NCBI GenBank assembly: GCA_036510655.1
Contig: DATCDQ010000061.1
Span: forward strand, 1 to 64,000
Direction: 5' to 3'
DNA length: 64,000 bases
Source: Rathayibacter_A sp036510655
GTDB taxonomy: Bacteria > Actinomycetota > Actinomycetes > Actinomycetales > Microbacteriaceae
This document shows positions 44,132-51,668 of this stretch, piece by piece (within the stretch, counting starts at the first letter, position 1; the number at the start of each line of letters is the position of its first letter). Under the pieces are notes generated by a model. It did no database searches. It had not been told where the DNA came from and saw only the letters and a list, made by a program, of their open reading frames with translations. The position numbers and the translations under genes are program-made.

Positions 44132-45187
44132 GTGGTGACAATGCAGCAGGTCGCAGACCGCGCGAACGTCTCCATCTCCACCGTGTCTTTCGTGGTCAAC
44201 AACACGAAACCGGTGACCCCGCAGACCCGTGAGCGGATTCTCGAGGCGATCGACGCACTCGGCTACCGCAGGAACGCCACGGCCCGGGCGTTAGCGACCC
44301 GTCGATCACACGTTATCGCGCTGCTGTACCCGTTGATGGAGCGCAACCTCAACTCCTTCGTTGAAGCTGCGGCCGCAGCTGCGGAAGCGCAGGGTTATCA
44401 CCTGATGCTCTGGCCCGTGCGCCCAGACAATCAAGCTGCCGAGGTGACCTCCCTGATCAAAAGCGGAATCGCCGACGGTGTCCTCCTCCTGGAGGTGCAG
44501 CTGGACGACGAGAGGGTCGCAAAACTGCGCGAGGCGAACGCGCCGTTCGCCCTGATCGGGCGCACGCGCGACACCGACGGCATCGACTTTGTCGACATCG
44601 ACTTCGAACAGGCCACGACGGATGCCGTCGACTACCTCGCCGGGCTCGGCCACCGGCAGCTCGCACTGGTGATCGAAGAATTCGACGGCACAGCGCTGGC
44701 CGGCTATAGCCCGCCGACGCGTGCGGAGCAGACCTTCCGCAACGCGACGGCCGACCTGGGCCTGGACGGCCGAGTGTTCCGCGTCCCGCGTGATCCGCTG
44801 GCCGAACTCGCCCTAGCCCACCAGCTTGTCGAGCAGGCACCACAGACGACGGCGATCATCGTCATGCACGACGAGGCGAGCTTCGGGCTGGTGAACGGGT
44901 TGCGGCGACGCGCCGTTGCGATACCAGGCGACCTCTCGATCGTCTCGATCGCGCCAGCCACCGCCCTGGGACTGCTCATCGATCCGGGCCTGACCACCTA
45001 CGATGCGCCCGGCGGCGAGCTCGGCGGGCGCGCGGCCGAGGCGCTGATCGCACATCTGAAGGGGCGAGACGGCCCACCGACCCAGGTCCTGGTCGCCTGC
45101 CAGCGGCACGACGGCGCCTCGGTCGGGCTCGCACCAACAGGCAGGCCACCGTTGGACACCCTCCAGTCGGTGAGCACAAAGGGATGA
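44132..45187 (+). CDS. LacI family transcriptional regulator
   Basis: 351 aa from GTG 44132 after AAGGAG; the ATG at 44141 is an alternative, and the longer frame back to 43889 overlaps the operators and is rejected. HTH MQQVADRANVSISTVSFVVNNTKPVTPQTRERI, hinge YRRNATARALATRRSHVIALLYP, sensor domain with DFVDIDFEQATTDAVDYLAGLGHRQLALV. Divergent to the GH127/GH95 importer operon and upstream of xylA. It most likely binds the twin TCAAGCGCTTGA sites. Confidence 0.9.
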   Translation: MVTMQQVADRANVSISTVSFVVNNTKPVTPQTRERILEAIDALGYRRNATARALATRRSHVIALLYPLMERNLNSFVEAAAAAAEAQGYHLMLWPVRPDNQAAEVTSLIKSGIADGVLLLEVQLDDERVAKLREANAPFALIGRTRDTDGIDFVDIDFEQATTDAVDYLAGLGHRQLALVIEEFDGTALAGYSPPTRAEQTFRNATADLGLDGRVFRVPRDPLAELALAHQLVEQAPQTTAIIVMHDEASFGLVNGLRRRAVAIPGDLSIVSIAPATALGLLIDPGLTTYDAPGGELGGRAAEALIAHLKGRDGPPTQVLVACQRHDGASVGLAPTGRPPLDTLQSVSTKG

Positions 45188-45190
45188 CTC

Positions 45191-45212
45191 AACATGGCTT
45201 TCCTGATATGTT
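45191..45212 (+). promoter_or_regulatory. possible dyad upstream of xylA
   Basis: AACAT and ATGTT are separated by 12 nt, about 40 bp before the xylA start, in the 65-bp gap after the LacI gene. Candidate regulator site only; the promoter is not clear. Confidence 0.25.
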
Positions 45213-45252
45213 CTAAGTAACAACAAATCATCAAGGAAGCTGAAGGACAACC

Positions 45253-46446
45253 ATGGTTGCAACACCCACCCGCGAAGACAAGTTTTCCTTTGGTCTGTGG
45301 ACCATCGGCTACAACGGCACCGACCCGTTCGGCGGTCCGACCCGCCCGCAGCTCGACGTCGTCGAGGCCGTTAACAAGCTCAACGAACTCGGCGCATACG
45401 GCCTGACCTTCCACGACGACGATCTGTTCGCGTTCGGATCGACGGATGCTGCGCGGCAGAAGCAGATTGACCGCCTCAAGCAGGTGCTCGCCGACACCGG
45501 CATCATCGTGCCGATGATCACCACCAACCTGTTCAGCGCCCCCGTCTTCAAGGACGGCGGCTTCACCTCGAACGACCGCGCGGTCCGCCGATTCGCACTG
45601 CGCAAAGTGCTGCGCAACCTCGACCTCGCCGCAGAGCTCGGCGCGAAGACATTCGTGATGTGGGGCGGACGCGAGGGTGCAGAATACGACTCGGCCAAGG
45701 ACATCCAGGCGGCGCTCGAGCGCTACCGCGAGGCCGTCAACCTGCTCGGCGACTACGTCACGGACAAGGGCTACGACATCCGCTTCGCGATCGAGCCGAA
45801 GCCGAACGAGCCGCGCGGCGACATCCTGCTGCCGACGCTCGGTCACGCGCTCGCGTTCATCACGACGCTCGAGCGGCCTGAGCTGGTCGGCATCAACCCC
45901 GAGGTCGGCCACGAGCAGATGGCCGGGCTGAACTACGCCGCCGGCATCGCGCAGGCGCTGTACCAGGGCAAGCTGTTCCACATCGACCTGAACGGCCAGC
46001 GCGGCATCAAGTACGACCAAGACCTCGTCTTCGGTCACGGCGACCTGCAGAACGCGTTCGCGCTCGTGGACATCCTCGAAAACGGTGGTCCGAACGGCGG
46101 CCCGTCCTACGACGGCCCGCGCCACTTCGACTACAAGCCGTCGCGCACGGAAGACATTTCGGGCGTATGGGACTCGGCCGCCGCGAACATGCGCACCTAC
46201 CTTCTGCTGAAGGAGCGCGCGGCCGCGTTCCGCGCTGACCCAGAGGTGCAGGAAGCGCTTGCCGCCTCGCGTGTGCCCGAGCTTTCTGTACCGACACTGG
46301 GTGCGGGCGAGTCGTACGACGACCTGCTGGCCGACCGCAGCGCATTCGAGGACTTCGACGCCGATTCGTACTTCGGTGCAAAAGGCTTCGGCTTCGTGCG
46401 GTTGCAGCAGCTGGCACTCGAGCACCTGCTCGGCGCTCGCGGCTGA
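45253..46446 (+). CDS. xylA: xylose isomerase
   Basis: 397 aa, the length of actinobacterial class I xylose isomerases. FSFGLWTIGYNGTDPFGG, GLTFHDDDL (active-site His), FVMWGGREGAEYDSAKD and IEPKPNEPRGDILLPT (metal ligands) are intact. Converts D-xylose to D-xylulose in the cytosol with divalent metal. GAAGGAC lies 5-6 nt before ATG. Followed after 109 bp by xylB; the gap carries a 24-bp perfect hairpin. Confidence 0.97.
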   Translation: MVATPTREDKFSFGLWTIGYNGTDPFGGPTRPQLDVVEAVNKLNELGAYGLTFHDDDLFAFGSTDAARQKQIDRLKQVLADTGIIVPMITTNLFSAPVFKDGGFTSNDRAVRRFALRKVLRNLDLAAELGAKTFVMWGGREGAEYDSAKDIQAALERYREAVNLLGDYVTDKGYDIRFAIEPKPNEPRGDILLPTLGHALAFITTLERPELVGINPEVGHEQMAGLNYAAGIAQALYQGKLFHIDLNGQRGIKYDQDLVFGHGDLQNAFALVDILENGGPNGGPSYDGPRHFDYKPSRTEDISGVWDSAAANMRTYLLLKERAAAFRADPEVQEALAASRVPELSVPTLGAGESYDDLLADRSAFEDFDADSYFGAKGFGFVRLQQLALEHLLGARG

Positions 46447-46467
46447 GGCTAAACTCTCTACCACCCT

Positions 46468-46533
46468 CCGCTGAGGTGCGGACTTCGGTCGCTTTCCCCC
46501 GGGTAATAACGACCGAAGTCCGCACCTCAGCGG
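46468..46533. repeat. 24-bp perfect hairpin between xylA and xylB (GAGGTGCGGACTT family)
   Basis: Arms 46468-46491 and 46510-46533 are fully complementary with an 18-nt loop. The arm core GAGGTGCGGACTTCGGTCG recurs with one change at 48205-48222. It could reduce xylB expression relative to xylA or be a mobile REP-like insertion. Confidence 0.8.
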
Positions 46534-46555
46534 GTGTTTCACGCAAGGAGCACAG

Positions 46556-47998
46556 ATGACACTCGTCGCCGGCATCGACTCGTCAACCCAGAGCTGCAAG
46601 ATCGTGGTCCGGGATGCCGCCACCGGTGCGCTCGTGCGCTCCGGCCGCGCGGCGCATCCGGACGGGACTGAGGTTGACCCGGCGGCCTGGTGGGGCGCGC
46701 TGCTCACCGCCATTGCGGATGCCGGTGGCCTCGACGGCGTCGGGTCCGTATCCGTGGCTGGACAGCAGCACGGCATGGTCGTGCTGGATGCCCTGGGTCG
46801 CGTCATCCGCCCCGCCCTGCTCTGGAACGACACGCGGAGCGCTCAGGCCGCACTCGATCTGATCGGCGAGGTCGGTGCCGATGCATATGCGCGCCGCACC
46901 GGGACGGTCCCCGTCGCATCCTTCACCGCGACCAAGCTGCGCTGGCTGCGCGACGCCGAACCGGAGAATGCGGCGAAGGTCGCCGCGGTCGCGCTCCCCC
47001 ACGACTGGCTCACCTGGCGGCTGCGCGGGTATGGCCCGACCGGCGAGAGCCCCCTCGGCCCGGCGCTCGAGGAGCTGACGACCGACCGCTCCGATGCCAG
47101 CGGGACCTCATATTGGAGCCCGACAACGGGCGATTACGACCGCGAACTGTTCGTACGCGCGCTCGGGCATGACGCCATCCTGCCGCGCGTGCTCGGCCCC
47201 GGCGAACGCGCCGGCACGACCCCGGACGGCATCGTCGTCGGTGTCGGGGCGGGCGACAACGCGGGGGCGGCGCTCGGGTTGGGGGCGGCATCCGGCGATG
47301 TGGTCGTCTCGATCGGCACGAGCGGCACGGTCTTTGCCGTCACCGGCGAACCCGCGCTCGACACGACCGGTGCTGTGGCCGGTTTCGCGGATGCGAGCGG
47401 CGCATTCTTGCCGCTCATCGCGACACTCAACGCCGCGCGCGTGCTCAGTTCGATTGCCGGCGTGCTCGGTGTCGATCACGACGCGCTCGCGCGACTCGCC
47501 CTTGAGGTGGATGCCGGCGCCGGCGGTGTGGTGCTCGTTCCGTATTTCGAGGGCGAGCGCACTCCGAACTTGCCGGATGCGACGGCGAGCTTCCACGGGC
47601 TCACGCTCGGCTCGACAACACGGCAGAATATTTCGCGGGCCGCGGTCGAAGGCATGCTCTGCGGACTCGCAGCCGGGCTCGACGCGGTGCGCGCGGTCGG
47701 CGTGCGCGAACGACGGCTGCTGCTGATCGGCGGCGCGGCGCAGAACCCGGCGGTGCAGGCCATCGCGGCGCAGGTGTTCGATGCACCCGTGATCGTTCCG
47801 GCGCCGGGCGAATACGTAGCGGATGGCGCAGCCGTGCAGGCCGCGTGGGCGCTGACGGGCGTGCGCCCCGCCTGGCCGCTCACGATTGCGGCGTCGCCGG
47901 CGCCGGACTACCGCCCGGTCATCCGCGAGCAGTATGCGCGCTACGCGGCTGAGGCGGCAGCAGCGACTGCGGCTGCCGCCGCGGCCGCGCAGGTCTAA
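46556..47998 (+). CDS. xylB: xylulokinase
   Basis: 480 aa FGGY kinase. N-terminal GIDSSTQSCKIVVRD, SVAGQQHGMVVLD, LLWNDTRSAQA, VSIGTSGTVFA and the C-terminal GGAAQNPAVQAIAAQVFDAPV are family blocks. Phosphorylates D-xylulose to D-xylulose 5-phosphate for the pentose phosphate pathway. CAAGGAG lies 7 nt before ATG. The C-terminus ends in an Ala run (AEAAAATAAAAAAAAQV-like), encoded by GC-rich codons. Followed by a hairpin region that separates it from the convergent cluster. Confidence 0.95.
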   Translation: MTLVAGIDSSTQSCKIVVRDAATGALVRSGRAAHPDGTEVDPAAWWGALLTAIADAGGLDGVGSVSVAGQQHGMVVLDALGRVIRPALLWNDTRSAQAALDLIGEVGADAYARRTGTVPVASFTATKLRWLRDAEPENAAKVAAVALPHDWLTWRLRGYGPTGESPLGPALEELTTDRSDASGTSYWSPTTGDYDRELFVRALGHDAILPRVLGPGERAGTTPDGIVVGVGAGDNAGAALGLGAASGDVVVSIGTSGTVFAVTGEPALDTTGAVAGFADASGAFLPLIATLNAARVLSSIAGVLGVDHDALARLALEVDAGAGGVVLVPYFEGERTPNLPDATASFHGLTLGSTTRQNISRAAVEGMLCGLAAGLDAVRAVGVRERRLLLIGGAAQNPAVQAIAAQVFDAPVIVPAPGEYVADGAAVQAAWALTGVRPAWPLTIAASPAPDYRPVIREQYARYAAEAAAATAAAAAAAQV

Positions 47999-48019
47999 GC
48001 CCGCGCCCGTTTCCAGCGG

Positions 48020-48088
48020 CCGAGTGCGCTCAAGTGGCCGTACTGAGCACCTTCTGCGGAGCCGAAACGACCACTTAGACGCACTCGG
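48020..48088. terminator. imperfect 22-bp hairpin after xylB
   Basis: Arms 48020-48041 and 48067-48088 pair with four mismatches and have a 25-nt loop. The arms contain CCGAGTGCG and its complement. Likely terminator for xylAB or a second REP-like family. Confidence 0.55.
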
Positions 48089-48202
48089 CACTTCTACAGG
48101 CGCGCGTGGCCCCGTGAACGGGCGCTCGTGGCCGCTCGTCGGCCCGTGAGCGGCCCGGGGCCTTCGGCCCGCGGCGGTCGCGGAACGGGGGAGACTTCCG
48201 GG

Positions 48203-48260
48203 TGAGGTGCGGACTTTGGTCGCTTTGCCACGCGGCGAAGCGACCAAAGTCCGCACCTCA
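48203..48260. repeat. 23-bp perfect hairpin, GAGGTGCGGACTT family (copy 2)
   Basis: Arms 48203-48225 and 48238-48260 are fully complementary; the 12-nt loop has a further GCC/GGC pairing. The arm core matches the xylA-xylB element with one base different. The right arm ends on the stop codon of the minus-strand TIM-barrel gene (48258-48260), so it may also act as its terminator. The 259-bp gap 47999-48257 contains otherwise only GC-rich sequence. Confidence 0.8.
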
Positions 48261-49130
48261 GCGAAGGGAAGGCGCGAGGAATGGGACGACGTGCTCGCCG
48301 AAGGCGTGCGCCGTGCGCTCGGCCACGGGCGCGAACGCCATGTCCCAGATCGCCTGGTTGAAGATCTCGACCTCGATGTCGCCCGTGTAACCTGCTGCCT
48401 CGACTGCGCGAGTCAGCGGGCCGAAGTCGATATGCCCGTCGCCCATCATGCCGCGCGCCAACAGCACGTCGGCCGGCAGCGGGGTGATCCAGTCGCAGAC
48501 CTGGTAGCTCGCGATCCGACCAAGCTGACCCGCCCGCGCGATCTGCTCGAGCAGCTGTGGGTCCCACCAGACATGGAACGCATCCGCCACAACGCCGACG
48601 GACGGGCCGAACTGCTCAGCGATGTCGATCGCCTGCCCCAGCGTTGAGACGACGGCGCGGTCCGCGGCATACATCGGATGCAGCGCCTCGATCGCGAGCG
48701 TGACTCCGGCGGACGCCGCATCCGCTTCGAGTTCGCCGATGGCGTCGCGCACGCGCTCGCGCGCACCGGGGAGGTCTCGTGATTCTTCGGGTAGCCCTCC
48801 GGCGACGAGAACGAGCACGGCTGCAGAGCCTGCTGTCCCCGCAGCCGCGAGTACGGCAGTCTCCTCGATCGCACGCCGATTGTCGTCGATGGCGGCGGCA
48901 CGATCGGCGCCGGGGGGCACGGTGAAGAACCCGCCGCGGCACAGGCTCGACACCCGCAGGCCTGAGTCACCGACCAGCTTGACCGCATCGTCGAGCCCGA
49001 CCGCAGCAATCGGTTCGCGCCACAGGCCGATGCTCTGGATGCCCGCCGCCGCGGTCACGCCCAGCGCTTCCTCGAGCGTCGCGTATTTGATCGTCGCCTG
49101 ATTCAGCGACAGGCGCGGATGCGCTTTCAT
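48258..49130 (-). CDS. sugar phosphate isomerase/epimerase (TIM barrel)
   Basis: 290 aa from ATG 49130, overlapping the DUF993 stop by 4 bp. RLSLNQATIKYATLEEALGVTAAAGIQSIGLW, VTLAIEALHPMYAADRAVV, VGVVADAFHVWWDP and YTGDIEVEIFNQAIW give the metal-binding Glu/Asp/His/Glu series of the AP-endonuclease-2-like barrel. Third gene of the Gfo-DUF993-TIM operon. Substrate unknown. Confidence 0.85.
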   Translation of the reverse strand: MKAHPRLSLNQATIKYATLEEALGVTAAAGIQSIGLWREPIAAVGLDDAVKLVGDSGLRVSSLCRGGFFTVPPGADRAAAIDDNRRAIEETAVLAAAGTAGSAAVLVLVAGGLPEESRDLPGARERVRDAIGELEADAASAGVTLAIEALHPMYAADRAVVSTLGQAIDIAEQFGPSVGVVADAFHVWWDPQLLEQIARAGQLGRIASYQVCDWITPLPADVLLARGMMGDGHIDFGPLTRAVEAAGYTGDIEVEIFNQAIWDMAFAPVAERTAHAFGEHVVPFLAPSLR

Positions 49131-50377
49131 GCGCTGACTCCGTTCTGAGCCAGGAGACCGTTCCACCGAGCAGCGGCCAACTCCGGCTGTTCCAGAGCAC
49201 CGGATGCATTGGCCAATCGCACGATTTCCGACAGATGCGGCAGGCTGCGCGCGGAGTGCAGCCCGCCGACCATGCTGGAGGCACCCTGATGACCGTTCAG
49301 CCAGGACAGGAACGCGATGCCGGTCTTGTAATTGAAGGTCGGGGCGGCGAAGATCTGGCGCGATAGGGCTTCTGTCGGACCGAGGATGCGCCGGTAGGCA
49401 TCCGCGTCGCCCTGATCCAGCGCCTGGATCGCGGCGGATGCGTTCGGCGCGATCGCGGCGAACGCGCCCAGAAGCGCGTTGGAGTACGACGCGTGCGGGG
49501 GTCTCGATACACCGGCTCCTTCGTCGCGGGCTACTCGACCAACGGGCGAGGCGTCGACCGCGACCGCTCCGTCGCCGGCGATCAGGCCCACGTAGTTGAA
49601 GTCGTCGCCGGTGAACATGGTCGCCGTTTCGGGGAGCCGGGCGCGCAATGCGACCTCGGCCGGCGCATCCAGGAGGCTCATCTTGATGCCGGACACCTTC
49701 GCCGCGTTCGCTTCGATGATCCGGATGACCGTGTCAGACGACTTAGAGACATCGGTCCCTGAGCTTGTCGAAGGGTCAAAGTACCCGGCAAGCACAGGAT
49801 CGAACGCCTCACCCAGCCAGTGCAGGATGACCGGGGCACCGGCGCGTGCGAGCACGGCCGCGTACACGCGTTCGTACTCGGCAGCGGATTGCGCGGCCCG
49901 CGCCAGATGGCGCGAAGCCATCAGAACGACGCCGGCACCGGCATCCTCAGCGAATTCGAGCTGCGAGACATATGCGTCGATCACCGCATCGAGGGAGATG
50001 AACTCGTCGTCGACATGGTCCGTATTCACGCCGACGACGAGGGCTCCGCCCGCGGAGCGCGCTTCTGCCGCGCTGCGGGAGATCAGTTCGCGGGTCGCCT
50101 CGGCGTCCAGGCCCATGTTGCGCTGAGCCGTGTCCATCGCGTCCGCAACGCCGAGGCCCCACGACCAGAGGTGGTGGCGAAACGCGAGCGTTGCATCCCA
50201 GTCGATGTCGGCCGGGGCGCCGGGAACATTCTCCGCCCACGGCTTGGGAATCACATGCGCGGCCGCGTATGCGATGCGCGACTGCAGCGGAGCGGTCGGC
50301 CTCGAGAATGCGGGGGCGGATGCGAGCGGTTGCGTTCGCGTGCGACCAGCGCCATCGAGCAACAGCGCCTGCGTCAT
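49127..50377 (-). CDS. DUF993 family, dihydrodipicolinate-synthase-like aldolase fold
   Basis: 416 aa. IAYAAAHVIPKPWAENVPGAPADIDWDATLAFRHHLWSWGLGVADAMDTAQRNMGLD is the DUF993 signature, and VSGIKMSLLDAPAEVALRARLP contains the lysine expected of a DHDPS-type Schiff-base site. Probably an aldolase or lyase for a keto-sugar acid, reaction unknown. Two stretches look inserted: PSTSSGTDVSKSSD and GRVARDEGAGVSRPPH, both translations of dispersed genomic repeats. ATG 50377 overlaps the Gfo/Idh stop. Confidence 0.82.
   Translation of the reverse strand: MTQALLLDGAGRTRTQPLASAPAFSRPTAPLQSRIAYAAAHVIPKPWAENVPGAPADIDWDATLAFRHHLWSWGLGVADAMDTAQRNMGLDAEATRELISRSAAEARSAGGALVVGVNTDHVDDEFISLDAVIDAYVSQLEFAEDAGAGVVLMASRHLARAAQSAAEYERVYAAVLARAGAPVILHWLGEAFDPVLAGYFDPSTSSGTDVSKSSDTVIRIIEANAAKVSGIKMSLLDAPAEVALRARLPETATMFTGDDFNYVGLIAGDGAVAVDASPVGRVARDEGAGVSRPPHASYSNALLGAFAAIAPNASAAIQALDQGDADAYRRILGPTEALSRQIFAAPTFNYKTGIAFLSWLNGHQGASSMVGGLHSARSLPHLSEIVRLANASGALEQPELAAARWNGLLAQNGVSA
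49498..49547 (+). repeat. GTCTCGATACACCGGCTCC repeat module inside the DUF993 gene
   Basis: The stretch GGGGTCTCGATACACCGGCT and the following CTACTCGACCAACGGGC resemble the GGTTTCGATACGCTCGC...CTACTCAACCACCGG repeat of related genomes. In-frame, encoding RVARDEGAGVSRPP. Confidence 0.5.
49750..49775 (+). repeat. GAGCTTGTCGAAGGG repeat inside the DUF993 gene
   Basis: Twenty-five of 26 bases are identical to 3861-3886. In-frame, encoding PSTSSGTD on the minus strand. Confidence 0.7.
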
Positions 50378-51570
50378 CGCATGCCCGACAGTTCTTCCGA
50401 GATGGAATCGCGATCGTCGGTCAGTGTGACGACGGGGAGCTCGATGCGACGGCCGGTGCGCGAACTTTCGAGTCCTTTCTCAGCGAGCAGCACACCGCGC
50501 GCGCCGGCCAGGAAGTCGTAAGGGTTCGGCCCGTCTTCGACGACGTGGCGGATGAATTCCTCCCACTGCACTTTGAAGCCGTTCTCGAAGACATCGTTGG
50601 TGGGTGCCTCGATCCAGTCGGCGGCATAGTCATGTGTGTCCGGGATGTCCGGGTTCCACGTGGGCTTCGGCGTCGCGGTGCGCGGCTGGATCTTGCAGCC
50701 GAACAATCCGACAACGGCGCTGCCCAGCGTTCCATCGACCTGGAACTCGACCAGTTCGTCGCGGTTGACTCGGGTGGTCCAACTCGAGTTCAACTGGGCC
50801 GTAATGCCGCCGGCGAGTTCGAAGACCGCGTACGCGGCGTCATCCGCGGTCGCCGCATACGGCAGGCCGCGCTCATCGACGCGCTCGGGGATCTCGGTGA
50901 CCGCCCGTGCATACACGGACTCGACCCGTCCGAACAGGTTTTCCAGCACATAGCTCCAGTGCGGGAACATGTCGACGACGATGCCGCCGCCATCCTCGGC
51001 ACGGTAGTTCCAACTGGGGCGCTGGGCGTCCTGCCAGTCGCCCTCGAACACCCAATAGCCGAACTCCCCGCGAACGGACAGGATGCGGCCGAAGAACGCG
51101 GAGTCGATCAGGCGGCGCAGCTTGCGCAGGCCCGGCAGGTACAGCTTGTCGTGCACGACGCCGTTCTTGATGCCGGCGTCAGCGGCAAGCGCAGCGAGTT
51201 CGAGTGCCTCCTCGAAACTCTCGGCGGTCGGCTTCTCCGTGTAGATCGCCTTACCCGCAGCGATCGCCTTCTTGATTGCGGGAACGCGCGCCTTCGTGAC
51301 AAGAAAGTCCGCGTAGATCTGCCACCGGGGATCGGCCAATGCCGCGTCGAGATCCGTTGTGTAGTGTGTGAGGCCGTGGCGGTCGGCCAGATCCTTGAGC
51401 TTGGCCTCGTTGCGGCCGACGAGGATCGGTTCGACCGGAATGAGGCTGCCGTCTTTCAACAGCACCCCACCCTGCTCACGAATGGCAAGGATGGAGCGCA
51501 CGAGATGCTGTCGATAACCCATGCGCCCCGAGACGCCGTTCATGATGATGCCGATGGTCGACTCTGACAC
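50374..51570 (-). CDS. Gfo/Idh/MocA family oxidoreductase
   Basis: 398 aa from GTG 51570; no strong RBS, but the Rossmann fold IGIIMNGVSGRMGYRQHL starts six residues in, with an unusual NGVSGRMG instead of GxGxxG. EKP motif AGKAIYTEKPTAES, and GGGIVVDMFPHWSYVLENLFG with the His region. First gene of the operon with DUF993 and TIM-barrel genes; promoter and palindromic operator lie at 51614-51660. Likely oxidises a sugar or sugar acid. Confidence 0.87.
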   Translation of the reverse strand: MSESTIGIIMNGVSGRMGYRQHLVRSILAIREQGGVLLKDGSLIPVEPILVGRNEAKLKDLADRHGLTHYTTDLDAALADPRWQIYADFLVTKARVPAIKKAIAAGKAIYTEKPTAESFEEALELAALAADAGIKNGVVHDKLYLPGLRKLRRLIDSAFFGRILSVRGEFGYWVFEGDWQDAQRPSWNYRAEDGGGIVVDMFPHWSYVLENLFGRVESVYARAVTEIPERVDERGLPYAATADDAAYAVFELAGGITAQLNSSWTTRVNRDELVEFQVDGTLGSAVVGLFGCKIQPRTATPKPTWNPDIPDTHDYAADWIEAPTNDVFENGFKVQWEEFIRHVVEDGPNPYDFLAGARGVLLAEKGLESSRTGRRIELPVVTLTDDRDSISEELSGMR

Positions 51571-51613
51571 TGAAATAGTCCCGTCTCGAATACGTGCCAC
51601 TCACCCTTGCGGT

Positions 51614-51660
51614 GGGAAAGCGCTTCCCCCAGCCTAATCGAAAACCTGCGCCGCGTGCAA
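51614..51660 (-). promoter_or_regulatory. promoter and LacI-type operator of the Gfo-DUF993-TIM operon
   Basis: On the minus strand TTGCAC (51655-51660), 18-bp spacer, TAGGCT (51631-51636), then two bases later GGGAAGCGCTTTCCC (51614-51628), a near-perfect palindrome around AAGCGCTT. The layout is the same as at 56732-56790 and 58321-58377. Confidence 0.7.
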
Positions 51661-51668
51661 GAAGTGGC

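Noticed and set aside
46250..46270. GGAAGCGCTTGCC within xylA as an additional LacI operator.
   Set aside because: It lies in conserved coding sequence without promoter elements; a chance match.
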